Part shown: piece after piece, positions 57,230 to 64,000 of the stretch | Numbering within the stretch: the stretch's first letter is position 1 | Layout of the letters: every line of letters begins with the position of its first letter | Assembly: GCF_014145505.1 (NCBI RefSeq) | Contig: NZ_JACIUZ010000011.1 | Location: 1-64,000, forward strand | DNA: 64,000 nucleotides | Origin: Limosilactobacillus fastidiosus | Lineage (GTDB): Bacteria; Bacillota; Bacilli; Lactobacillales; Lactobacillaceae | Direction of reading: 5' to 3' | Position numbers and translations under genes: made by a program | The notes under the pieces: model-generated | What the model was told of the DNA's origin: nothing | Databases searched by the model: none | The model's input: the letters and a program-made list of their open reading frames with translations, nothing else

Positions 57230-57835
57230 TTATTGATTTGCAATATCATAAGTTGTCTTACCATTTTTTGCTGTATACATGGCTTGGCTATCATCGCCTG
57301 GATTCATGATACTGATTGAGTAATCAGTTCCCATCGCCTTGTCGATGTCTTTTGAGTTCTTCTTGAAAGAATCGGTCAACTTACTCCAACCCATTTGCTC
57401 CGCCTGGCTTGGATCCTGGGCCAGCTGCTTTAGTGCATTGACAGTATCATCATCAGTCGGTGTTACCTTATAGGTCTTGGTCTTACTATCAAAAGAAACA
57501 TCCCCAAACTTAGCATATCCCTTTTGCAATTGCCGTAAGATTGCCATTTCCTTATTTTCTTGAGAAGCTGAACCATTTCCAGAGCCGATATTTGCTTTAT
57601 TAGAAAAAGCTGCGCGCCCGCTAGTAGTCGTTACTTGAGAAGAGCTTGCTGCAGATGAGTCCTGCTTATTATGGTTGAAAGCTGGCAGGTTAATTACCCC
57701 ATAGATAACCGCAGCTAAACTAAGGACAACGATGATCGTCCCACCTTTCCATTCACGGTATTGTTGCCATGAATTAGCAAGGTAAAAACCACCCAAGATT
57801 AACATTAAGCCACCAAAAACAATCAAGAAAATCAT
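57230..57835 (-). CDS. membrane-anchored protein of unknown function
   Basis: 201 residues. Two N-terminal membrane helices (about 2-20 and 32-50) are followed by a Ser/Ala/Thr/Gly-rich linker (about 58-92) and a soluble C-terminal domain (about 93-201) with a MAILRQLQKGYAKFGDVSFD...YKVTPTDDDTVNAL core. Likely displayed outside the membrane. Family not recognised. Follows apt by 24 nt. Confidence 0.75.
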   Translation of the reverse strand: MIFLIVFGGLMLILGGFYLANSWQQYREWKGGTIIVVLSLAAVIYGVINLPAFNHNKQDSSAASSSQVTTTSGRAAFSNKANIGSGNGSASQENKEMAILRQLQKGYAKFGDVSFDSKTKTYKVTPTDDDTVNALKQLAQDPSQAEQMGWSKLTDSFKKNSKDIDKAMGTDYSISIMNPGDDSQAMYTAKNGKTTYDIANQ

Positions 57836-57859
57836 TAATAATTACCCCTATTTTTGACA

Positions 57860-58378
57860 CTAGAATTCCATTAAGGCCTTCATATCATAGTCCTTGATCT
57901 TCTCTCGACCATGAAGATCCTTTAATTCAATTAAGAAGGCACATCCAACAACGATTCCGCCCATTTCTTCTACCATCTTAATGGTTGCGGAAATAGTCCC
58001 ACCAGTAGCCAAAAGGTCATCGACGACCAAAACACGTTGGCCTGGTTTAATTGAATCAGCTTCCATTTGAAGAGTTGCTTCACCGTATTCCAGGTCATAA
58101 TTTGCGCTAACGGCCTTTCGTGGCAGTTTACCCTTCTTCCGGGCGGGCGCAAACCCAACCTGCAACTCACGGGCAATTGGGCATCCAACAATAAAGCCCC
58201 GTGCCTCAGGACCAACAACCATATCAACTTGCTTATCCTTTGCATAGTCACAAAGTTCATCAGTTGCCTGCTTAAAAGCTGCTCCATTAGCCATTAATGG
58301 TAAAATATCCCGAAAAGTTACTCCCTTTTCCGGAAAATCTGGAACACTCGCAACGTATTTGTAAAGGTCTAAAGTCAT
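57860..58378 (-). CDS. apt: adenine phosphoribosyltransferase
   Basis: Salvages adenine to AMP with PRPP. 172 residues, full length, with [29 protein letters not shown] and the PRPP loop [20 protein letters not shown] precedes the ATG. It follows recJ by 18 nt, a pairing conserved in lactobacilli and streptococci. Confidence 0.96.
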   Translation of the reverse strand: MTLDLYKYVASVPDFPEKGVTFRDILPLMANGAAFKQATDELCDYAKDKQVDMVVGPEARGFIVGCPIARELQVGFAPARKKGKLPRKAVSANYDLEYGEATLQMEADSIKPGQRVLVVDDLLATGGTISATIKMVEEMGGIVVGCAFLIELKDLHGREKIKDYDMKALMEF

Positions 58379-58396
58379 AAGAAAAAATTGTCTCCT

Positions 58397-60721
58397 TTAA
58401 TGTATGTTTAGACAGTTCAATACCCATTTTGCCAGAGACTTACTATCGCTAAATAATAATACTTGTTCAGCTTTATACTGGGCGATGCGCCGCTGATATG
58501 GGCTTGTTTTTTTAATGTCAGTTTTATCCACGTCACTGACTGGGGTTAAAATACCATCTTTTATTGTAACAAATCCAGCCGCAGAAAACACTCTTAACAT
58601 AAAAATTAGTCGCTCTGCATTAATCCTTAACCGCGTACTTAATTGATTCAACTGGCGGTTTAAATCAATCTGCGGTACCTGAACTATGAATCGATATAAG
58701 CGGGCAAATTCGTCCCGAACTGGCATCCCGTTTAGGTAAACACTGTGCGGTTGGAACAGAAATAAGCGGATTAATGCTGGGGCATCCTGGTCATTACTAA
58801 ATAATTTTTCAAATTCTTCCAGACTGGGCGGACAGTCCACTAATGTTACTTGTTGCCCAGAAAAATCAGTCTCGAATGCTTCTTCTGGTGATAACGCCTG
58901 TCCGTTAGGAAGATGGGGTTGGATATTATCCCGCAACTTGTTATCAAAAGCAATGTAATAGCCTTGTTCATTAAAAAGTCGAGGGTTGAGTTTATTGGTT
59001 CGTTGATCGAGGATTACCGGACCATCAACACAAATATCCGCTAGCATTAACTGGACAGTCCGCTTCCCCCGCCACTCATTAATTGAAAGCTTAACTGCCA
59101 GATTAACTTGACTTGCAACTGTGGATTTTAGGATTGGAGCTAATTTCCCCTTTCCAAAAGCAATCACCGTAACTTTCGTCTGGCTATCACTTACCGTAAA
59201 CTTTAGGTGTGAATTATCCTTTCCCATCGTTACAATATCATCAATCTGATCAGGTGCTAACTCAAAGATTGGTTGCTCGTTCCCCGGTCCAAATGGCGAA
59301 AGAGCCACCAATTGTTCATACAACTGCATATTGATCTCTACTGGACTAAGCTGACTAGCAATCTCTAATGGCTGTTTTTCCTGACCATCAAATTCCTGCT
59401 TCTGTGCTTCTTCAACTAGTACATTCTGCAGGGCTTCTAGATTACTAATATCAAAACTTAAACCACACGCAGCCGGGTGACCTCCAAACGATGTCATCAA
59501 CTCCCGGTGACCATCCAATGCCGCATAAAGGTTAAAGCCATCAACACTCCGCCCCGAACCCTTGACAATTGAATGATCATCATTCGAACTAGCAACGATT
59601 ACCGGCTTCCCAGTTTGTTCCATCAAGCGACTAGCAACAATCCCTAGCACTCCTTGATGCCATTCGTGACCAACTATTAAGAAGGCTGGTTGATCTGGGT
59701 CAAGTTGACTTAGTTGTTGTTGAGCCTCAACCATAATTTCATTTACTAATTCCTGGCGCTGATTGTTTGCCTGATCAACCATTTTGGCTAATTCTCCTGC
59801 CTGGGCTTCATCGAGGGTGGTTAAGAGCTTAACACCATCATTGGCATCCGCAATCCGACCCAGTGCATTTAGCCGAGGAGCAATCACAAAACCAATATCC
59901 TGATCAGTCAAATATTGCTCACTGACCCCAGCTTCCTTGATTAGAGCATGCAGTCCTGGTCGCATTCCCTGACGAAGCTCCTGAATCCCAGCCATAATCA
60001 ACGGTCGATTTTCATCAGTCACCCTAACCACGTCAGCGATTTCACCAATAGCAACCAGATCAAGAAATTCTTCCGGAAATTCATCCATCAAGGCCCAAGC
60101 AACCTTAAATGCTACCCCTACTCCAGATAGATCAGCAAATGGGTAATCACTCCCTGGGTAACGAGGATGCACAATTGCATAAGCATCGGGTAGTTCTTCT
60201 GGCATTTCATGGTGATCCGTTACAATCACATCAATTCCCTGCTTCATCACTGGGTCAATCACCGCTTTACCACTGACCCCATTGTCAACGGTGATAATTA
60301 GCTTGGTCCCCTGCTCAATGATTCGCTGGTATGCGTCTGCATTGGGCCCATAGCCATCACGAAAGCGGTTAGGAACATAGTAATTAACATTTGCTCCGGC
60401 ATCCCGAAGGACTTCATACATTAAAGCGGTACTGGTGATGCCATCCGCATCATAGTCACCATAAACAGTGATTTGTTCTTCATTTTCCACTGCTTGCAAG
60501 ATTCGTTTAACTGCCCTATCCATATCATGAAGTTGATGTGGATCATGGATCATATCCATTGACGGCTGCAGATAGCTATGTGCCGCTTCTAAACTAGTAA
60601 TCCCTCGCGCAACTAATAACCGCGCAATCACCGGGCTCACCGAGAGTCCTTGACTCAGCTGGCTAACTAGCTGCTTATCTGGTGCGGTTGCCTGTTGCCA
60701 ATCATACTGTGCTTTTACCAT
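58397..60721 (-). CDS. recJ: single-stranded-DNA-specific exonuclease RecJ
   Basis: 5'-3' ssDNA exonuclease of recombination and mismatch repair. 774 residues: DHH domain (DYDADGITSTALM about 82, VTDHHEMPEE about 155), DHHA1 domain with GHEWHQGVLGIVASRL and SFGGHPAACGLSF, OB domain (about 470-570), and a Gram-positive-specific C-terminal extension (about 575-774). GGTGG precedes ATG. Starts the recJ-apt unit. Confidence 0.95.
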   Translation of the reverse strand: MVKAQYDWQQATAPDKQLVSQLSQGLSVSPVIARLLVARGITSLEAAHSYLQPSMDMIHDPHQLHDMDRAVKRILQAVENEEQITVYGDYDADGITSTALMYEVLRDAGANVNYYVPNRFRDGYGPNADAYQRIIEQGTKLIITVDNGVSGKAVIDPVMKQGIDVIVTDHHEMPEELPDAYAIVHPRYPGSDYPFADLSGVGVAFKVAWALMDEFPEEFLDLVAIGEIADVVRVTDENRPLIMAGIQELRQGMRPGLHALIKEAGVSEQYLTDQDIGFVIAPRLNALGRIADANDGVKLLTTLDEAQAGELAKMVDQANNQRQELVNEIMVEAQQQLSQLDPDQPAFLIVGHEWHQGVLGIVASRLMEQTGKPVIVASSNDDHSIVKGSGRSVDGFNLYAALDGHRELMTSFGGHPAACGLSFDISNLEALQNVLVEEAQKQEFDGQEKQPLEIASQLSPVEINMQLYEQLVALSPFGPGNEQPIFELAPDQIDDIVTMGKDNSHLKFTVSDSQTKVTVIAFGKGKLAPILKSTVASQVNLAVKLSINEWRGKRTVQLMLADICVDGPVILDQRTNKLNPRLFNEQGYYIAFDNKLRDNIQPHLPNGQALSPEEAFETDFSGQQVTLVDCPPSLEEFEKLFSNDQDAPALIRLFLFQPHSVYLNGMPVRDEFARLYRFIVQVPQIDLNRQLNQLSTRLRINAERLIFMLRVFSAAGFVTIKDGILTPVSDVDKTDIKKTSPYQRRIAQYKAEQVLLFSDSKSLAKWVLNCLNIH

Positions 60722-60746
60722 TCAAACCACCATTCATTTTTAAAAT

Positions 60747-60780
60747 CAAGAAAGAAGCTGGGAAAAACAAGCCATTTTTT
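60747..60780 (-). terminator. hairpin between SDR gene and recJ
   Basis: Stem GCTGGGAAAAA / TTTTTTCCTAGC with one wobble. Could end the obg-rnz-SDR transcript; T-run on the minus side is poor. Confidence 0.5.
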
Positions 60781-60808
60781 CCTAGCCTCCCATTACCACG
60801 AGAGTCAA

Positions 60809-61642
60809 TTACAGTTCTCGCTTATTTTGTTGAAAATCAAAGAACTTTTTAATCGCCCAGTCACCAATTCCCGGAATAATGCTATAGATCCAACTAAGAC
60901 AACCCATGTAACCAGGAAGATTAATTTCGCGCGTTTTATAACCAACGTTATTCCAAATCTGTTTGGCAAGTTCATTAGGTGAAACAAACATCCACCTTGG
61001 CAGATGGGCCCGGTATTTTCCTTGTACATCAGCCTTCTCGAAAAATGGCGTATCAATTGGACCTGGATTAACCGTCAAGACCTGAACTCCATAATCAGCA
61101 ACTTCCATCCGTAAAACATTATCAAATTGGTTTACGCCTGCTTTAGTTGCCGAATATGCAGCACTATTAGGGGTTGGAATCTTCCCGGCAATTGAACCAA
61201 GGTTAATAATTGCTCCATAGCCTTGATCCATCATTTGTCGGGCGACACAACGACTAATGTACATAAGGGCAAGGAGATTAACATCAGTCATTCTTTTAAA
61301 GGTGGTAAATGATTCACCGGTTGCTGGTGCAAAATCACCTAATCCCGCGGAATTAACAAGGACGTCAATTCCACCAATTTCATGTTGGATCCGGGATAAT
61401 ACAGTATCAATTTGATCAGGATCAGTAACGTCTAATTCATAAGAAAATGATGGACGACCAGACAAAATCAAGCATTGGTTAGCAACCTTTTCTAGACGCT
61501 TCTTGTTACGTGCGACCACAATAACAATCGCACCCCGACGAGCAGCTTCAAGGGCTAATGCTTTACCAATCCCACTGTCGCCACCAGTAATCAATACCAC
61601 CTTATTTTTTAAGAATCGCAGTTGTTTGAACCTCTTTTTCAT
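60809..61642 (-). CDS. short-chain dehydrogenase/reductase
   Basis: 277 residues, classical SDR: cofactor motif TGGDSGIGKA (about 20-29), NSAGLGDF (NAG equivalent), catalytic Ser in LGSIAG and YSATK (Tyr-Lys). The C-terminus adds a hydrophobic segment (about 238-265). Arg residues after the glycine motif (VARNKKR) favour NADPH. Substrate unknown. AGGAGG before ATG; 24 nt after rnz. Confidence 0.9.
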   Translation of the reverse strand: MKKRFKQLRFLKNKVVLITGGDSGIGKALALEAARRGAIVIVVARNKKRLEKVANQCLILSGRPSFSYELDVTDPDQIDTVLSRIQHEIGGIDVLVNSAGLGDFAPATGESFTTFKRMTDVNLLALMYISRCVARQMMDQGYGAIINLGSIAGKIPTPNSAAYSATKAGVNQFDNVLRMEVADYGVQVLTVNPGPIDTPFFEKADVQGKYRAHLPRWMFVSPNELAKQIWNNVGYKTREINLPGYMGCLSWIYSIIPGIGDWAIKKFFDFQQNKREL

Positions 61643-61666
61643 CTTAAAGGCCTCCTTGCCAATTAT

Positions 61667-62596
61667 CTACTTTTTAAATGGTATATCAATAACATCAAAG
61701 TCGTTTACTACCCTAGTATCTCGCACAACGTCACGGACCTGGTATGCCAACTGGTAAGCAGCCTTCCCGGTATAACGCGCTGAAATATGCGTTAGTAATA
61801 ATTTCTTTGCTCCCGCTTGCTTAGCAACTTCTGCCGCTTGAAGACTTGTTGAGTGGTAGTAATTATGAGCCATCTTCGCCTCGTTCTTGGCAAAAGTTGC
61901 TTCATGAACAAGGACATCTGCCTGATGAGCCAGCACGACTGCATTCGGTGTCTGGCGAGTATCACCAAGAATGGTAACGATGCGTCCTGGTTGCGGCTTA
62001 CCAATGTAGTCTTTCCCGTCAACTACTCTACCATCATCAAGTTTTACCGTTTTACCCGCTTTCAACTGACCATAAACTGGTCCAGAAGGAATATGAGCTT
62101 GACGTAATTTTTCAACCTGTAATTCACCAGGGTGATCTGGTTCCTCGATCCGGTAACCATAGCACGCAATCTTATGGTCAAGTGACATGGCTGCCACTCT
62201 AAATCCACGTTCATTAAATAGCTCTTGATTATGATCGATCTCCACAAACCTTAATGGATAACTTAACCGTGACTCACTTACCTGAAGGGACGTCGTGACA
62301 AAGCGCTTAATCCCAACGGGTCCGTATATTGTGAGTGGTTCATTTCCGCCTTGGAACGACCGTGAGCTTAAAAAACCTGGTAGTCCAAAGATGTGATCAC
62401 CATGAAGGTGGGTAATAAAAATCTTTGTAACTTTTCGTGGCCGAATAGTGGTATGGAGAATTTGATGTTGGGTTGCTTCTCCAGCATCAAATAACCAAAT
62501 CTCATTTAGTTCTTCCAAAAGTTTTAAGGCAACACTAGTAACATTTCGCTGTTTACTCGGTGAGCCGGCTCCAGTTCCTAAAAATTCAAGCTGCAT
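61667..62596 (-). CDS. rnz: ribonuclease Z
   Basis: Removes the 3' trailer of tRNA precursors that lack an encoded CCA, consistent with the tRNA-Ser here. 309 residues, zinc beta-lactamase fold with [13 protein letters not shown] (HxHxDH), ILGDTR, EATF and HISARYT. Lies between obg and the SDR gene in one transcript. Confidence 0.95.
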   Translation of the reverse strand: MQLEFLGTGAGSPSKQRNVTSVALKLLEELNEIWLFDAGEATQHQILHTTIRPRKVTKIFITHLHGDHIFGLPGFLSSRSFQGGNEPLTIYGPVGIKRFVTTSLQVSESRLSYPLRFVEIDHNQELFNERGFRVAAMSLDHKIACYGYRIEEPDHPGELQVEKLRQAHIPSGPVYGQLKAGKTVKLDDGRVVDGKDYIGKPQPGRIVTILGDTRQTPNAVVLAHQADVLVHEATFAKNEAKMAHNYYHSTSLQAAEVAKQAGAKKLLLTHISARYTGKAAYQLAYQVRDVVRDTRVVNDFDVIDIPFKK

Positions 62597-62629
62597 GCTC
62601 TTTCCTCAATTCCTTCTGATTTTTATTTA

Positions 62630-63943
62630 TTATTGTACAAATTCAAAGACAAACTTATCAATTCGAACGGTATCGCCATCCTTGATCCCCTTAGCTCGTA
62701 ATGCTTCATCAACACCCATATGGCGGAGTTGACGAGCAAACCGTAATTGACTTTCTTCATGGGTCAAGTCGGTCATCTTAAACAAGCGCAGAAGCTTTTC
62801 TCCACCAAGGACCCAAGTGCCATCTTCATCACGACTAATCGTAAAGGCGGCTTGATCCTTCTCTGGTGCTTCCGCCTTGTAGATTGCTTCAAGTTGTTCG
62901 TCATGACTCTCACTATCGAATGCTGGCGTCTTATCTAGCAGGTCAGCAGTTAATTGCATTAGCTGTTGAACCCCCTGATGAGTAACTGCAGAAATTGGGA
63001 AAATCTCAGGCTGCTTTTCGAGGGTATCATCAGCGGCTAGTTCTTTCTTAAAGGCAGCTAAATTCTTCTCGGCATTCGGTAGATCCATCTTTGTCGCAAC
63101 AACAATTTGTGGACGTTTTAATAGTTCAGGATCATAGTTAGCTAATTCATGGTTAATCTTCTTAAAGCGTTCAATTGCTTGCTTAGGATCATCACTACTC
63201 ATATCAACTAGATGCAGGAGGACCCGGGTCCGTTCAATATGTCGGAGAAACTTTAACCCAAGGCCAACCCCTTTAGACGCCCCTTCAATTAACCCTGGCA
63301 TATCAGCCATTGCAAAGTCACGGCCGTCCGGTAAGAGTACCATCCCCAAATTCGGGACTAACGTCGTAAATTCATAAGCCGCAATCTTGGGCTTAGCACC
63401 CGTGACAACGGATAGCAAAGTAGACTTCCCAACAGATGGAAAACCAACTAGGCCAACATCAGCTAGCATCTTTAATTCAAGCTCAAGATAACGATCTTGT
63501 CCAGGTTCACCATTTTCCGCAATTTCTGGTGCTGGGTTTTTCGCACTTGCAAAGTGAATATTCCCACGCCCACCACGGCCACCTTTAGCGACAACTAAAG
63601 TCTGACCGTTTTCAACGAGATCACCAATGATCTTACCAGTATCCAGATCTCGAACCGTTGTCCCCTGAGGAACACTAATTATAGTATCCTCAGCACTTGG
63701 ACCCGTCATTTGCTTGTTCATCCCGTTTCCGCCGTTTTTAGCTTTAAAAATTCGGTGGTAGCGGAAGTCCATCAGGGTTCGTAATCCCTCATCGACTTTT
63801 AAAACAATATTACCTCCATGGCCACCATCACCACCGGATGGCCCACCATTAGGTACGTACTTTTCACGCCGGAAGGAAACCATTCCGTTACCGCCTTTTC
63901 CAGCGTGAGCTTCAATTTTAATTTGATCAACAAAAGTGTTCAT
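62630..63943 (-). CDS. obg: GTPase Obg/CgtA
   Basis: Essential GTPase for 50S assembly and stress signalling. 437 residues: Gly-rich Obg fold (about 1-157, with [14 protein letters not shown]), G domain (about 158-330, [28 protein letters not shown]) and a C-terminal OCT domain (about 355-437). GGAG precedes ATG. Head of obg-rnz-SDR. Confidence 0.97.
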   Translation of the reverse strand: MNTFVDQIKIEAHAGKGGNGMVSFRREKYVPNGGPSGGDGGHGGNIVLKVDEGLRTLMDFRYHRIFKAKNGGNGMNKQMTGPSAEDTIISVPQGTTVRDLDTGKIIGDLVENGQTLVVAKGGRGGRGNIHFASAKNPAPEIAENGEPGQDRYLELELKMLADVGLVGFPSVGKSTLLSVVTGAKPKIAAYEFTTLVPNLGMVLLPDGRDFAMADMPGLIEGASKGVGLGLKFLRHIERTRVLLHLVDMSSDDPKQAIERFKKINHELANYDPELLKRPQIVVATKMDLPNAEKNLAAFKKELAADDTLEKQPEIFPISAVTHQGVQQLMQLTADLLDKTPAFDSESHDEQLEAIYKAEAPEKDQAAFTISRDEDGTWVLGGEKLLRLFKMTDLTHEESQLRFARQLRHMGVDEALRAKGIKDGDTVRIDKFVFEFVQ

Positions 63944-64000
63944 AAGTTGGTTTCTCCGTTCCTATGTTCTAAATACAAGTATATTGGAAAAAATTACCAG

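Overview
The window is a 64-kb piece of a low-GC Gram-positive chromosome. Gene content and order point to a heterofermentative lactobacillus, most like the Limosilactobacillus (L. reuteri / L. vaginalis) group. Signs are the hrcA-grpE-dnaK-dnaJ, rimP-nusA-ylxR-ylxQ-infB-rbfA and rpsB-tsf-pyrH-frr-uppS-cdsA-rseP-proS-polC series, a mevalonate-pathway HMG-CoA synthase, a PolC replicase and a LytST/LrgAB pair. The species call is inference, because no rRNA is present. Nearly all genes lie on the minus strand, so transcription mostly runs from high to low coordinates.

Layout. 0.2-7.5 kb: L-lactate dehydrogenase directly behind lrgA-lrgB (probable pyruvate carrier), and upstream the operon rRNA methyltransferase - SPFH protein - lytS - lytR that probably controls lrgAB. 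7.7-9.2 kb: a HAD phosphatase, a cytochrome-b5-like protein, and a small convergent pair of a candidate RNA and a 34-residue membrane peptide. 9.3-16.1 kb: lepA and the HrcA/CIRCE chaperone operon. 16.2-23.6 kb: a small unknown gene, then ribF, truB, rbfA, infB, ylxQ, ylxR, nusA and rimP. 23.7-36.0 kb: polC, proS, rseP, cdsA, uppS, frr, pyrH, tsf and rpsB, with a structured rpsB leader. 36.2-41.8 kb: GIY-YIG protein, tRNA/RNA methyltransferase, plsC, yneF, DUF896 gene divergent from lexA with an SOS box, mvaS, rnhA and a small peptide. 57.1-64 kb: tRNA-Ser(CGA), a membrane protein, apt, recJ, a short-chain dehydrogenase, rnz and obg.

The accessory part is 42.5-57.0 kb, visibly AT-rich and lying at the 3' side of tRNA-Ser. 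It holds an mrr type IV restriction gene and a complete type I restriction-modification operon (half-size S gene, hsdR, hsdM, hsdS). Next to hsdS is a large shufflon-like array: three promoterless, start-less hsdS cassettes, one intact tyrosine recombinase and one decayed copy. The array is a nearly exact mirror. Arm A (43,864-47,184: silent S, decayed recombinase, silent S) is the inverted counterpart of arm B (48,089-51,445: silent S, intact recombinase, expressed S), and a HigBA toxin-antitoxin pair sits at the axis. Two short motifs shared by the S genes and a central repeat of about 140 bp offer crossover points. Inversion could therefore swap either target-recognition domain of the expressed HsdS, as in the pneumococcal ivr locus. 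This mirror-duplicated, TA-centred arrangement is the strongest candidate for a new system in the window.

Several start codons were reassigned because the Shine-Dalgarno sequence lies inside the longest open frame (rimP, uppS, cdsA, pyrH, rpsB, hrcA, dnaJ, rbfA, HAD phosphatase). All functional calls are from reading the sequence; no database search was possible.
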